Shown: positions 30,051 to 39,346, counted from the first letter of the stretch. The stretch: DNA of 64,000 bases from Marinobacter sp. BW6 (GCF_008107725.1 NZ_VIRN01000037.1:372001-436000); one strand, 5' to 3'. The notes: generated by a model from the letters alone, not told the origin. A program made the numbers and translations.

Positions 30051-30472
30051 GGGTTCTCAGCCTCCCGCTCAGTGGTAATGCTGAGCTTGGCGAATCCCAG
30101 GCGTCCGGCAACGTCCATGGCACGAACCACAAACTCGTGGGGGGTACGGGCATCGGCGGTAATGATAAACGGGAGCGAGTTATTGCCTTCAGCCAGCTCA
30201 CGAACACCCCGCTCAAGCGTCTCACGCCGGTTATTGACCAAAGTCCGGTCGTTCAGAATGTACTGACCCTCGGCATTGATCACCACGTCAATCTGCTGCA
30301 CTTCTGATGCCGGCGCGGGCTCGCCACTGGCTTCGGGAAGCTCAACCTGAAGATGGCTTTCTCGGGTAAAGGTTGTGGAAACCATAAAGAAAATCAGCAG
30401 CAGGAACACCACGTCGATCAGTGGTGTCAGGTCTACCCCGACTTCCTGGCTTCTCTGGCGCTTGAACTTCAC
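30047..30472 (-). CDS. exbD: ExbD/TolR-family energy transducer
   Basis: A 141-residue inner-membrane protein with one N-terminal transmembrane helix containing the proton-carrying Asp (VDLTPLIDVVFLLLIFFMVS) and a periplasmic domain with the ExbD fold. It would partner the ExbB-like protein encoded five bases upstream. No TonB gene is adjacent. In Pseudomonas this exbBD pair also lies next to comEC and lpxK, so the link to lipid A export is conserved but its meaning is unknown. Confidence 0.92.
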   Translation of the reverse strand: MKFKRQRSQEVGVDLTPLIDVVFLLLIFFMVSTTFTRESHLQVELPEASGEPAPASEVQQIDVVINAEGQYILNDRTLVNNRRETLERGVRELAEGNNSLPFIITADARTPHEFVVRAMDVAGRLGFAKLSITTEREAENP

Positions 30473-30477
30473 GGCGT

Positions 30478-31104
30478 TCAGGCTCCTTCCACGTCGATTT
30501 CGCGGTCTCCGTGTACTACCTCAACCAGCTTGATGGCTTCCTGCTCCATACCAACGACCAGCTCATCCACCCGGCGGATGAAGTAGCGGTGGCAGATCAG
30601 CGCCGGGATGGCCACGCTCAGACCAGCTGCGGTGGTAATCAGTGCTTCGGAGATACCGCCAGCCAGGTTGCCCGCATTGCCAACCCCTGCCAACTGGATC
30701 TCCGCAAACACCTTGATCATGCCAATAACCGTGCCTAGCAGGCCCAGCAGAGGGGTGATGGTTGCAACGGTGCCCAGAGGATTCAGGAAGCGCTCCAGAT
30801 CGTGAATGACCTGGCTTGCCTCGTGCTCAATGCTCTCTTTCATGATTTCGCGGCCATGCTTGGCGTTAAGCAGGCCACCGGCCAGAATTCGGCCCAGGGG
30901 CGAGGAACCCTGAAGAGCCTTCAGCTTCCGGCCATTGAGTTCTTTTTTCTTGATCCAGCGCCATAACTCGTTAATGGTCTGGGGAGGCGCTACCCTGGAG
31001 GCGCGAAGGGTCCAGAAACGCTCCAGAATGATGGCCAGCGCCAGAATGGAGCAGGCAACAATTGGCACCATCAGAATGCCACCGGCTTTCAACAGCTCGA
31101 ACAC
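30478..31104 (-). CDS. exbB: MotA/TolQ/ExbB-family proton channel protein
   Basis: A 208-residue ExbB-type inner-membrane protein. The first helix is MVPIVACSILALAIILERFW, and the paired helices with the family signature follow (LGTVATITPLLGLLGTVIGM and GISEALITTAAGLSVAIPAL). It heads the exbB-exbD-msbA-lpxK run and starts 72 bases downstream of comEC on the same strand. It could serve TonB or another client; the sequence alone does not decide. Confidence 0.9.
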   Translation of the reverse strand: MFELLKAGGILMVPIVACSILALAIILERFWTLRASRVAPPQTINELWRWIKKKELNGRKLKALQGSSPLGRILAGGLLNAKHGREIMKESIEHEASQVIHDLERFLNPLGTVATITPLLGLLGTVIGMIKVFAEIQLAGVGNAGNLAGGISEALITTAAGLSVAIPALICHRYFIRRVDELVVGMEQEAIKLVEVVHGDREIDVEGA

Positions 31105-31176
31105 GCTTGGTCTCCCTGATTGTTTGCAAGCCGCGCTACTTTAGCATAGCTGCCGGTGGAGGCCACACCTGCAATG

Positions 31177-33609
31177 TCACGGTATTTTACATTGATCACG
31201 GGCAAGCCCCGGGCCGCCAATCCAGAATGGCGACCGATGGCGCATTTCCTTTAACGCCAACCGGTTATCGACAATGGTCATCACGATGCTGCCGGAACAG
31301 GCTGTATTCAGCGAAACTGCTCCGATCCCGGCATAGCGGGCGGTTACCGTCGGGTGAGGATGGCCATACCGGTGTCGATAGCCGGCGGTATAGATAACCA
31401 GGTCCGGCCTCAACGCCCTGACCCAGGCTTCGGAGGATGACGTTTTGCTACCGTGGTGGGGTGCGACAAGCACTCTGGTCACCGGCGCCTGTAAATCCGC
31501 TCGAGCAGCGAGATAATCCAGATATTGGGCTTCCATTTGATCGGTAATATCCCCGGGCAGGATCCACTCGGTGCCTGACTCAGGGTGATAGATTCGAAGC
31601 ACACAGGACGCGTCGTTGCCTTCTGTCGCACCCTCCCCTTGCCAATATTCCAAAATCAGACTCTCGAGTCTTTGGACAGACCGATTGCAGCCCGACACCG
31701 GCAGAACGGTAATCTGGCTTCTGAGCGGAATCGGCTCGCCAGCGATGACCCGCCCGATTTCAATCTCACGGGTCAATTCCGATACGCCCCCGGCGTGATC
31801 ACTGTCTGCGTGACTGATCACCAGGGTATCAATCCGCCTGATGCCCTCGGTCTCCAGATTCGGCAGGAGGGTCGATTCAACAGCCGAGAATACACCCGGA
31901 ACGGCAGGGCCTGTGTCGTAAACCAGTACCTCCCGCCCGTGACGAACCAGAACAGAAAGGCCTTGACCAACATCCCAGACCCGTATTTCCGGCGCTGTCA
32001 GATACGGGTTCTTTACCGGCGCTGGCTCCGGGTAAGTCAGCCACAACACTGCCAACAGGGCAGCGACAAGGCGGAACGTGGCAAAGGGCATGAATACGAG
32101 CGTGACGGTCAGTAACGCCCAGCCAACAAGCTCCGGAACACTGGCGGCAATGTCTGGCGCCTGCCACTCCGCAAACCATGTCAGCAAGAACCAGAGCATG
32201 CCCAGTATCAGATCAAATAACGGGACAAATAGCTGGGCGGCGCCGGGAACAATGGCCGTCATCAACCCACCGGTCACCAGAATTGGCATAACCACAAGAG
32301 ATACCCAGGGAATCGCTAACAGATTGGCCAGCAGCCCCACCATGGGCTGACCCTGCCCCAGAATCTCCAGAATTGGCCATAAACCGCCAAATACCGCAAC
32401 CTGGGCCAGGACGAGCCCCGTCAAGGATCCGGTTCCAGCAAGCCGCGCAGAGAACACCGCAATCAGGACGGCGACAGCGGTAAACGAAAGCCAGAACCCC
32501 TGATCCAGAGGCGCGAACGGATCCAGCAGAAGAACAGCCGTCAGTGCGGCCAGGAAGGCCTGCCATACGGGGGCCTGACGACTCATAAGAATCAGCCATC
32601 CGCCTGCAACCACCATGATCAGGGCGCGACGGGTCGGCACGGTAAAGCCGGCCGCCAGAGCATAAACCAGGCAACAGCTCAGTACCGACGTGAAGACAAT
32701 CCAGCGGCTGGCCTCATCACTGACCCTTCGCGCCGGCAGCGCCAGCAACAGTCGCCTGCACAAAAAGCCGGCACCCAGCGCAACCAGCCCCAGATGCAGA
32801 CCCGAGATCGCTACCAGGTGAATGGTGCCTGTCGCTTTGAGTACACCCCAGTGCTCCTGCTCCATGTGGCCGCGATGGCCGATTAGCAGCGAGGACACCA
32901 GCGGAAAATACTTGGCATCGCCAAACTGCTCGGAGGTCCAGTTATGAAGTGAAAGATGCAGGCGGCGGTACTGGCAGTGCAGGAAACACCCCACCGTCGG
33001 ATCGCCCTGAACACTACGGACGCTTCCTGTGGCCCGATACCCCTTCCGAAAGAGCCAGTCCTCGTAGCGGAAGCCTGCAGGGTTGAGGGTGCCATGGGGG
33101 CGTTTGAGAACCACTTCCAGCCGCAGGCGGGCGCCGGGGAGTTGTTCATTCCCGTGACCATACCAGGACAATCTGAGCAGGCCCGGCATCCTTGCTTCCT
33201 GCCCGGTTTCGATGGGAAGGTTGTGCCACTGGGTGATACAGAAACTGAAACGTAAACTGTTGAAGCTTCCGGTTGAGGGAATGTCGCACAGGTATCCCGA
33301 GACCGAGAGGCGCTCCCGTTCAAGACTGCCCGGAAGGGTGGTCGAAAGCCGGTCACCGGCATGCCAGGAAGCCCAGAGCAGCCCTGAAGCAAGGCCAAGG
33401 GCGAATACAGTTAACCGGGAGGCAACGGGCGATAAAGAACAGGACAGAACAATAACAAGCAGCAATATCGCGGCGATCAACCACTCGGGAGGTGGCAGTA
33501 TCGACAACCAATACAGTAAGATAACGCCACAAGAGAAGGCGATAACGCCCACTACTGCGGAACCGGACTTGCCATTAGAGCGTGCCGGGCGATTGATACT
33601 TCCGGACAA
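31177..33609 (-). CDS. comEC: ComEC/Rec2 DNA uptake channel
   Basis: An 810-residue inner-membrane protein that transports single-stranded DNA into the cytoplasm during natural transformation. The N-terminal DUF4131 region with two early helices, a competence domain with many membrane helices (HLVAISGLHLGLVALGAG is its hallmark), and a C-terminal metallo-beta-lactamase-like domain (VLVRHGREVLVYDTGPA, SHADSDHAGGV, APHHGSKTSSSE) are complete. The start appears to be a TTG after a GGGGGACAAGG stretch. Its presence suggests competence potential, though pili genes are outside the window. Confidence 0.93.
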   Translation of the reverse strand: MSGSINRPARSNGKSGSAVVGVIAFSCGVILLYWLSILPPPEWLIAAILLLVIVLSCSLSPVASRLTVFALGLASGLLWASWHAGDRLSTTLPGSLERERLSVSGYLCDIPSTGSFNSLRFSFCITQWHNLPIETGQEARMPGLLRLSWYGHGNEQLPGARLRLEVVLKRPHGTLNPAGFRYEDWLFRKGYRATGSVRSVQGDPTVGCFLHCQYRRLHLSLHNWTSEQFGDAKYFPLVSSLLIGHRGHMEQEHWGVLKATGTIHLVAISGLHLGLVALGAGFLCRRLLLALPARRVSDEASRWIVFTSVLSCCLVYALAAGFTVPTRRALIMVVAGGWLILMSRQAPVWQAFLAALTAVLLLDPFAPLDQGFWLSFTAVAVLIAVFSARLAGTGSLTGLVLAQVAVFGGLWPILEILGQGQPMVGLLANLLAIPWVSLVVMPILVTGGLMTAIVPGAAQLFVPLFDLILGMLWFLLTWFAEWQAPDIAASVPELVGWALLTVTLVFMPFATFRLVAALLAVLWLTYPEPAPVKNPYLTAPEIRVWDVGQGLSVLVRHGREVLVYDTGPAVPGVFSAVESTLLPNLETEGIRRIDTLVISHADSDHAGGVSELTREIEIGRVIAGEPIPLRSQITVLPVSGCNRSVQRLESLILEYWQGEGATEGNDASCVLRIYHPESGTEWILPGDITDQMEAQYLDYLAARADLQAPVTRVLVAPHHGSKTSSSEAWVRALRPDLVIYTAGYRHRYGHPHPTVTARYAGIGAVSLNTACSGSIVMTIVDNRLALKEMRHRSPFWIGGPGLARDQCKIP

Positions 33610-33690
33610 TCCTTGTCCCCCTGTATGTCACAAACACCGGCAACATCCGATGAGCCGGTATATTAACTCCGTTTAAAGGCAGAACTTCCA

Positions 33691-34236
33691 ATGCCAAAGA
33701 AGTTCATGAAACGCTATCTGCCCTCACCAGAGAAGGTGCAAGCGATGCAGTCGCTGAGCTTTCTGGGCGATATTCTTCATGAACCGAACCTTTGGCACAT
33801 CAACCGTCACAGCGTCGCCCGGGCCTTTCTGGTCGGCATCTGGTTCTGCTTTATTCCCATGCCCTTCCAGATGCTCGCTGCCGCCTTTTTTGCTATCTGG
33901 TTCAATGCCAATCTGCCACTGTCAGTGGTTCTGGTCTGGATCAGCAACCCGGTGACCATGCCGCCGATGTTCTATTTCAACTACAAAATCGGGGCCTGGG
34001 CCCTGGACCGTCCGGTGCTCAGTTTTGAGTTTGAACTGTCCTGGTCCTGGATCAGCGAGCGGTTACTGGATATCGGTATTCCCCTCTACCTGGGATCCCT
34101 GGTGGTCGCAACGATTTCCGCCTGCGTTGCCTACCTGATCATCCAGTATCTCTGGCGCCGGAAAATTCGCTCTGACTGGCAGGTGCGGCGGACCAATCGC
34201 GTAAGACGCCGCCGGTCCGCTGATCAGACTTCCTGA
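33691..34236 (+). CDS. DUF2062 membrane protein
   Basis: A 181-residue protein with three or four membrane helices (FLVGIWFCFIPMPFQMLAAA, LPLSVVLVWISNPVTMPPM, YLGSLVVATISACVAYLII). The GIWFCFIPMPFQM and SNPVTMPPMFYF segments are the DUF2062 signature. The C-terminus is strongly basic. Function is not known. It is divergent from comEC and converges with lolD, overlapping its end by 13 bases, the same position as in Pseudomonas. Confidence 0.9.
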   Translation: MPKKFMKRYLPSPEKVQAMQSLSFLGDILHEPNLWHINRHSVARAFLVGIWFCFIPMPFQMLAAAFFAIWFNANLPLSVVLVWISNPVTMPPMFYFNYKIGAWALDRPVLSFEFELSWSWISERLLDIGIPLYLGSLVVATISACVAYLIIQYLWRRKIRSDWQVRRTNRVRRRRSADQTS

Positions 34237-34934
34237 ATCAGGCGACCCTGCTCAAGCCGCATGACCCGACCCAGGCTTCGGGCCATTTTCATGTCATGGG
34301 TGACCATGACAAAGGCGATACCCAACTGATCCCTCAGGGACTCTATCAGCGCCTGCACGCCCTCGCCGGTGTGTTCATCCAGGTTGCCCGTCGGTTCATC
34401 CATCAGAACGCAGTCCGGTTCGTTCACGAGTGCGCGCGCAATCGCAACCCGCTGGCGTTCGCCACCGGACAGCTCGCCGGGCTTGTGGTCCAGCCGTTCG
34501 GCAAGGCCAACCCGCTCCAGCAAGCTGCTCGCCTTGTCCCGGGACTTCGAGACCGCCATACCACCCAATGCACAAGGCATCATGACGTTCTCCAGGGCGG
34601 TGAATTCCGGCAACAGGTGATGAAACTGATAGACAAAGCCCAGATGGGCATTGCGAAACCGGGCGCGCCGCGCCTCGGACAGCCGGTGAATATCCTCACC
34701 GCAGATGGAAATCTGGCCGGACGACGGTTTGTCGAGCCCACCCAGAAGATTCAGCAACGTTGTCTTCCCGGCACCGCTGCTTCCAACGATGGCAACGGTC
34801 TCGCCCTGGGCAACTTCCAGGGAGATGTCTGAAAAAATGGTGAGCTTTCCGGGGCCCTCATTGTAAGTCCGGGTTACCTGTCGACAGTCGATCACCAGGG
34901 CAGAATGCGCCATAGCGGAATGTTCCTTACTCAT
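34224..34934 (-). CDS. lolD: Lipoprotein-releasing ABC ATPase LolD
   Basis: LolD powers the LolCDE complex, which extracts outer-membrane lipoproteins from the inner membrane and hands them to LolA. Walker A is VAIVGSSGAGKTTLLNLLGG, the signature LSGGERQRVAIARALV, Walker B VLMDEPTGNLD. The 236-residue length is typical. It starts eight bases inside the end of the upstream lolC-type permease, so the two are coupled. Confidence 0.96.
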   Translation of the reverse strand: MSKEHSAMAHSALVIDCRQVTRTYNEGPGKLTIFSDISLEVAQGETVAIVGSSGAGKTTLLNLLGGLDKPSSGQISICGEDIHRLSEARRARFRNAHLGFVYQFHHLLPEFTALENVMMPCALGGMAVSKSRDKASSLLERVGLAERLDHKPGELSGGERQRVAIARALVNEPDCVLMDEPTGNLDEHTGEGVQALIESLRDQLGIAFVMVTHDMKMARSLGRVMRLEQGRLIQEV

Positions 34935-36168
34935 AGCGAAGCGCCTCCGCCGGATCCACCCTTGAGGCCCGCCAGGCCGGATAAATGGTTGCCAATAAAC
35001 TCATGGCAAGGCCGGCGCCGCTGATTATGAAAACGTCCTGCCATTGCAACTGGGATGGCAGGTAGCTGATAAAGTAGACGTCCGCGCTCAGGAACTGGTG
35101 GCCAAGCGCTCCCTCCAGCCAGGAGATAAAGGCGCTGATGTTGAGTGCTCCGAAAACGCCCAGCCCGGTGCCAACGATGGTTCCGAAGATACCGATGACA
35201 GCCCCCTGGACAATGAAGATGCGCATGATCCGACCCGGCGTCGCTCCCATGGTCCGAAGGATCGCAATGTCACCGGTTTTATCAGTGACCACCATCACCA
35301 GGGTGGACACTATATTGAAGGCCGCTACAGCCACGATGAACATCAGAAGCAGGCCGATCATGGTTTTTTCCATACGGATGGCCTGAAACAGATTGCCGTG
35401 GGTGCGGGTCCAGTCGGATACGTAATACCGGCCGCCCAGCGCCTCAGCGGCCTGCTGCGACACTTTCGGTGCTGCGAACAGGTCATCCACCAGCAGGCGG
35501 ACGCCCTCGGCCTTGCCCCCGGTGCGCATGAGCTTCGCTGCATCATCCATGTGAATCAGGGTGTAATTGCCATCCAGTTCGGCCCCGACACTGAAAACGC
35601 CCTTGACCGTAAAGCGTTTGAGTCTTGGGAGAACCCCTGCAGGCGTCACAGAGGCTTCCGGCAGCACCACGGTCACTTTATCACCTACCTGAAGCCGCAG
35701 ACTGGCCGCCATCAAGCGACCAATGATGATGCCAAATTCGCCCGAGACCAGATCATCCAGTCCACCTTCGATCATATGATTCTCAATGATCGACACCGTC
35801 CGCTCTTCTCCTGGCAGAATGCCATTGAGCATAACGCCACGAACATTCCCGCCGCCGGTGACCATGCCCTGACCCTGGATGAACGGGGCCGCAGCCAGCA
35901 CCCGGGGATGTTGCTGCACCCTGGCGTCCACCGACTGCCAGTCGTCAAGCGGACCGGCGCCCTGGATCGTGGCGTGAGGCACCATCCCGAGAATTCTCTG
36001 CTTGAGCTCCCGGTCGAAGCCGTTCATCACAGAGAGCACGATGATCAACACCGCAACCCCCAGCATCAGCCCGATCATCGAGGTCAGGGAAATAAAGGAT
36101 ATGAAGTGATTGCGGCGCTTGGCGGCCGTGTATCGCAAGCCAATGTAAAACGATAAGGGTCTGAACAT
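34927..36168 (-). CDS. lolC: Lipoprotein-releasing permease LolC/LolE
   Basis: A FtsX-like permease of the Lol exporter with four membrane helices: one after the amphipathic N-terminus (SFISLTSMIGLMLGVAVLII) and three near the C-terminus (GLLLMFIVAVAAFNIVSTLV onward), separated by a large periplasmic domain. The frame extends to 36264, but the ATG at 36168 (MFRPLSFYIGLRY) matches the LolC/E start and gives 413 residues. Only one permease gene is present, so it may act as a homodimeric LolF-type subunit or have lolE elsewhere. Confidence 0.92.
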   Translation of the reverse strand: MFRPLSFYIGLRYTAAKRRNHFISFISLTSMIGLMLGVAVLIIVLSVMNGFDRELKQRILGMVPHATIQGAGPLDDWQSVDARVQQHPRVLAAAPFIQGQGMVTGGGNVRGVMLNGILPGEERTVSIIENHMIEGGLDDLVSGEFGIIIGRLMAASLRLQVGDKVTVVLPEASVTPAGVLPRLKRFTVKGVFSVGAELDGNYTLIHMDDAAKLMRTGGKAEGVRLLVDDLFAAPKVSQQAAEALGGRYYVSDWTRTHGNLFQAIRMEKTMIGLLLMFIVAVAAFNIVSTLVMVVTDKTGDIAILRTMGATPGRIMRIFIVQGAVIGIFGTIVGTGLGVFGALNISAFISWLEGALGHQFLSADVYFISYLPSQLQWQDVFIISGAGLAMSLLATIYPAWRASRVDPAEALRYE

Positions 36169-36290
36169 GAAGAGGTGCCTGTTGCTACCTTCAGGTCTGT
36201 CGTGGTCTGGTTTTCCCGAGTACCTTCCAGCACGAAGGGAAACTGCTAAACTGTTCTGTATCAATAAAAATTAAGCCTTCCGGAGCCGCG

Positions 36291-36875
36291 ATGCAGTCGT
36301 CCGATATCCCCAACGAACCGGCGGACTATTCACCCGAACGCCGGGACTTTTTCCGCATTGAAGACCGAATCGGCCTGGAGATCCGCAAACTGGCCCCCGG
36401 CGCCTCACTGGACGAGGCCTTCGACGGCAACCATCTTGAAAGCCTGAAAGCTGAATTCAGGCGGCTGGATCAGGATGTAAAATCCCAGCTCGCCAGCCTT
36501 GCCGAACGAGACCGGCTGCTTACCGGACTCATCAAATCCCTGAACGGCAAGCTGGATATGCTTGCGCGCATTATGGCCTTTGAGCAAAATCCCTTGCAAC
36601 CGGAGGACTGGCAGGACGTAACCCTGAGCGAGGGAGGCCTGTCGTTCTCGAGCAGCACCCCTGCCTGGCAGCCGGGAGACCGGCTCGCTATCCGAATGAC
36701 TCTACCACCCGAACTTTTCCAGCCCCAGGCGATTGCCCGGGTTATAGAGGTACACCCCGAGTCGTCAGGCGGGGCAAGGGTCCACACCGAATTTGCCCGG
36801 ATTGATGACAGCGATCGCCAGCAAATCGCACGACATGTGATGCGGTGGCAGATTCGGCAGCGTCAAAAGGAGTAG
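36291..36875 (+). CDS. PilZ-domain protein with a helical insertion
   Basis: A 194-residue protein related to P. aeruginosa PA2989. The PilZ RxxxR motif is in ERRDFFRIEDRIGLEI (about residues 17-32). A ~60-residue predicted helical segment (SLKAEFRRLDQDVKSQLASL and onward) interrupts the domain, then the second motif appears as TLSEGGLSFSS. The usual D/N of the [D/N]xSxxG motif is Thr here, so c-di-GMP binding may be altered. It is divergent from lolC; the same neighbour relation exists in Pseudomonas. A role in motility or envelope control is plausible but not shown. Confidence 0.85.
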   Translation: MQSSDIPNEPADYSPERRDFFRIEDRIGLEIRKLAPGASLDEAFDGNHLESLKAEFRRLDQDVKSQLASLAERDRLLTGLIKSLNGKLDMLARIMAFEQNPLQPEDWQDVTLSEGGLSFSSSTPAWQPGDRLAIRMTLPPELFQPQAIARVIEVHPESSGGARVHTEFARIDDSDRQQIARHVMRWQIRQRQKE

Positions 36876-36897
36876 ACTGGGGAAAACGGGTGACTTT

Positions 36898-36916
36898 TGC
36901 TAGTCTTTTTCGGATA
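36898..36916 (+). promoter_or_regulatory. Motif TGCTAGTCTTT-CGGATA before the small periplasmic gene
   Basis: The sequence TGCTAGTCT has the form of an extended -10 (TGnTAnnnT) and is followed by TTTTCGGATA. A near-identical string occurs at 54529-54545 before the unknown membrane protein. No clear -35 is visible at either site. Confidence 0.4.
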
Positions 36917-36969
36917 TTACGCTTTATCCATGTCCTTCTGAGGACGCCAGTTTTCATGGAGACCCATCA

Positions 36970-37272
36970 ATGAGAAAACAAACTACCCTGTTCGGTGCAT
37001 TGGCAGTGACTGCCACACTGGCCTTTTTCCCGATGACGTCCGCGGTAGCTGAAGAAGTCCGCGTGCCGGTTGGCACGCAGGCCGATCGCGATCAGACCAG
37101 TTTCCCGGGCTCCGGCATGAGCCAGTCCTCAGTCCGTGCTTCCTGGGGTGCGCCCATGGAGATTCAGGGCCCGGTAGGCCAGCCACCTATCACCCAATGG
37201 CACTACCAGAATTTTGTCGTGTATTTCGAAGACGACCAGGTTATCCATACCGTTCTCAAGCATAATCGCTAA
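36970..37272 (+). CDS. Small periplasmic protein, BamE/SmpA-like pattern
   Basis: A 100-residue exported protein of unknown function, conserved in Pseudomonas-like bacteria as far as I recognise it. The N-terminal ~27 residues are a signal peptide (ALAVTATLAFFPMTSAVA). The mature part carries GMSQSSVRASWGAP, then GPVGQPPITQWHYQNFVVYF, ending VIHTVLKH: a helix-turn followed by beta strands, like the SmpA/BamE fold. No lipobox Cys is present. It stands between the PilZ gene and aguA with its own possible extended -10 promoter and a hairpin after it. Confidence 0.75.
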   Translation: MRKQTTLFGALAVTATLAFFPMTSAVAEEVRVPVGTQADRDQTSFPGSGMSQSSVRASWGAPMEIQGPVGQPPITQWHYQNFVVYFEDDQVIHTVLKHNR

Positions 37273-37289
37273 AGGCCCGAGGGGCCTTT
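37271..37289 (+). terminator. Hairpin after the small periplasmic gene
   Basis: AAAGGCCC and GGGCCTTT form an eight-pair stem with a three-base loop overlapping the stop codon. The T-run is short, so termination is likely but not certain. Confidence 0.55.
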
Positions 37290-37373
37290 CCAGGCCGGAA
37301 ATTCACTTCTCATGTCCTGACGTTCTACCAATCGTTGGTTAGAATGGCGTCTTTTATGATTCAAGGTGACGTA

Positions 37374-38423
37374 GTGACAACCAAACGAGTGTTGCCCGCG
37401 GAATGGGCACCCCAGAGTGCCGTAATGCTGACCTGGCCCCATCCGGGAACCGACTGGGCAGACCTGATCGATGAGGTGGAACCGGTTTTCGAGAACATTG
37501 CGAAAGCCGTTCTCCGATACGAGCACCTGGTTATCAGTTGCGAACACGTTACCCGTCTGCAAGAGCTTGAACGGGACCTGAATCGCTACGCCGAGGAAAA
37601 CAGTCTTCCAGGCCGCGCGAAGACGGTTCCCGCGCCCGCAAACGATACCTGGGCAAGGGACCACGGGCCGATCACCATCCTGACCGATGACAGGCCAACA
37701 CTGCTGGACTTCCGATTCAACGCCTGGGGCAGGAAATTTCCCTGGGAAAAGGACGACGCGTTAAACAGCCACTTGCTCAATGCCGGCGTATTCGGCACTA
37801 CTTCAATGCAGCAGGTCGACTTCGTGCTGGAGGGCGGTTCCTTTGAATCGGATGGCCAGGACACCTTGCTGACCACGTCTGAATGCTTGTTGGCGCCGAC
37901 CCGAAATCCTGCCATGGATCGCACGGCGATTGAGCAGCTGCTTTCAGAGGTATTGGGCGTCCGCCGGATTCTCTGGCTCAACCACGGCTATCTTGCCGGT
38001 GACGACACCGACAGCCACATTGACACCCTGGCCCGATTCTGCGCACCCGATCACATCTGTTATGTGGCCTGTCCCGACGTGGCCGACGAGCACTACAGTG
38101 CGCTGGCCGCCATGGAGGAAGAGCTTCAGGAATTCCGTCAGGCGGACGATTCCCCCTACAAACTGACGCCCTTACCCTGGCCCGATGCCATTCACGACGA
38201 GGACGGTGAGCGCCTGCCCGCGACCTATGCAAACTTCCTGATCATCAACGATGCGGTGTTGCTGCCCGTTTACGGTGTGCCGCAGGATGAGGAAGCCATC
38301 ACTGTCATGAAAGACATCTTCCCGTCCAGGGTGATAGTGCCGATTGATTGCCGGCCTCTGATTCGCCAGCATGGCAGCCTTCACTGTGTGACCATGCAAA
38401 TCCCCGCGGGAGTAGTCAGTTGA
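37374..38423 (+). CDS. aguA: Agmatine deiminase
   Basis: AguA hydrolyses agmatine to N-carbamoylputrescine and ammonia. The guanidine-modifying enzyme fold shows WARDHGP (substrate Asp), FVLEGGSFE, DSHIDTLARF (His and Asp) and the C-terminal catalytic Cys in HGSLHCVTMQIP. Several starts are possible; the GTG at 37374 has AAGGTG five bases upstream and gives 349 residues, whereas upstream ATGs add unconserved residues. The next gene, aguB, overlaps its stop, so both steps to putrescine are made together. Confidence 0.93.
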   Translation: MTTKRVLPAEWAPQSAVMLTWPHPGTDWADLIDEVEPVFENIAKAVLRYEHLVISCEHVTRLQELERDLNRYAEENSLPGRAKTVPAPANDTWARDHGPITILTDDRPTLLDFRFNAWGRKFPWEKDDALNSHLLNAGVFGTTSMQQVDFVLEGGSFESDGQDTLLTTSECLLAPTRNPAMDRTAIEQLLSEVLGVRRILWLNHGYLAGDDTDSHIDTLARFCAPDHICYVACPDVADEHYSALAAMEEELQEFRQADDSPYKLTPLPWPDAIHDEDGERLPATYANFLIINDAVLLPVYGVPQDEEAITVMKDIFPSRVIVPIDCRPLIRQHGSLHCVTMQIPAGVVS

Positions 38424-39346
38424 TAAGCAGCGAATCGCGCAAAAACCATATCAATATTGCCGCCATCCAGCAGGCCTGCAGCAGTGACAAGGCAGCCAGC
38501 CTCGCCGTTACCGAGAAACTGGTCCGCGAAGCGGCAGCCAGTGGCGCGGACCTGGTCATCCTTCAGGAACTCCACGCCACCCTGTATTTCTGTCAGACCG
38601 AGGAGACCTCGGTTTTCGAATTAGCCGAGCCGATTCCCGGCCCCACCAGTCAGCGTCTGTCCGATCTTGCCCGCGAGCTGGGCATCGTGTTGGTTGGCTC
38701 CATTTTCGAACGGCGCATGAACGGTGTTTATCACAACACCGCCGTCGTGTTTGAAACAGACGGCTCCATGGCTGGTCTGTACCGGAAAATGCACATCCCG
38801 GACGACCCGGGGTTTTACGAAAAATTTTACTTCACCCCCGGCGATGCCCAGTTCAACGACGGTCGCAGCGGCTTCACACCCATTGAAACATCGGTGGGCA
38901 GGCTCGGTGTTCTGGTGTGTTGGGACCAGTGGTACCCCGAGGCGGCCCGGCTAATGGCCCTGGCTGGCGCCGAAATCCTCATATACCCCACCGCCATCGG
39001 CTGGGATGTAACGGATGATCCGGATGAACAGGCACGTCAGCTGGACGCCTGGGTCACTGTCCAGAGGGGCCATGCAGTTGCCAACAATCTGCCGGTGGTC
39101 GCTCCGAACCGGGTAGGCACAGAACCGGACCCCTCCGGACACAGTGATGGCATTCGCTTTTGGGGTAACAGTTTCATTTGTGGCCCGCAGGGTGAGTTCC
39201 TGGCCCGGGGCGATGACAGCTCCGAATGCATCCTTGCCGTCACCCTGGATCGCAACCGCAGTGAATCGGTTCGCCGTATCTGGCCGTATTTGAGAGATCG
39301 CCGAATAGACGCCTACGGCGACATCCTCAAACGCGTAAGAGACTGA
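38420..39346 (+). CDS. aguB: N-carbamoylputrescine amidase
   Basis: A nitrilase-fold amidase that turns N-carbamoylputrescine into putrescine. The Glu-Lys-Cys triad is visible: ILQELH (Glu), YRKMHIPDDPGFYEKFYF (Lys) and LVCWDQWYPEAARLMA (Cys). The best start is the TTG at 38420, which overlaps the aguA stop as TTGA and has GGGAG eight bases upstream, giving 308 residues. An upstream ATG at 38348 is inside aguA. moxR begins eight bases later, suggesting one aguA-aguB-moxR transcript. Confidence 0.93.
   Translation: MISSESRKNHINIAAIQQACSSDKAASLAVTEKLVREAAASGADLVILQELHATLYFCQTEETSVFELAEPIPGPTSQRLSDLARELGIVLVGSIFERRMNGVYHNTAVVFETDGSMAGLYRKMHIPDDPGFYEKFYFTPGDAQFNDGRSGFTPIETSVGRLGVLVCWDQWYPEAARLMALAGAEILIYPTAIGWDVTDDPDEQARQLDAWVTVQRGHAVANNLPVVAPNRVGTEPDPSGHSDGIRFWGNSFICGPQGEFLARGDDSSECILAVTLDRNRSESVRRIWPYLRDRRIDAYGDILKRVRD

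Noticed and set aside
35044-36156. 370-codon plus-strand open frame opposite lolC
   Set aside because: Antisense to a well-conserved permease; no recognisable domain.
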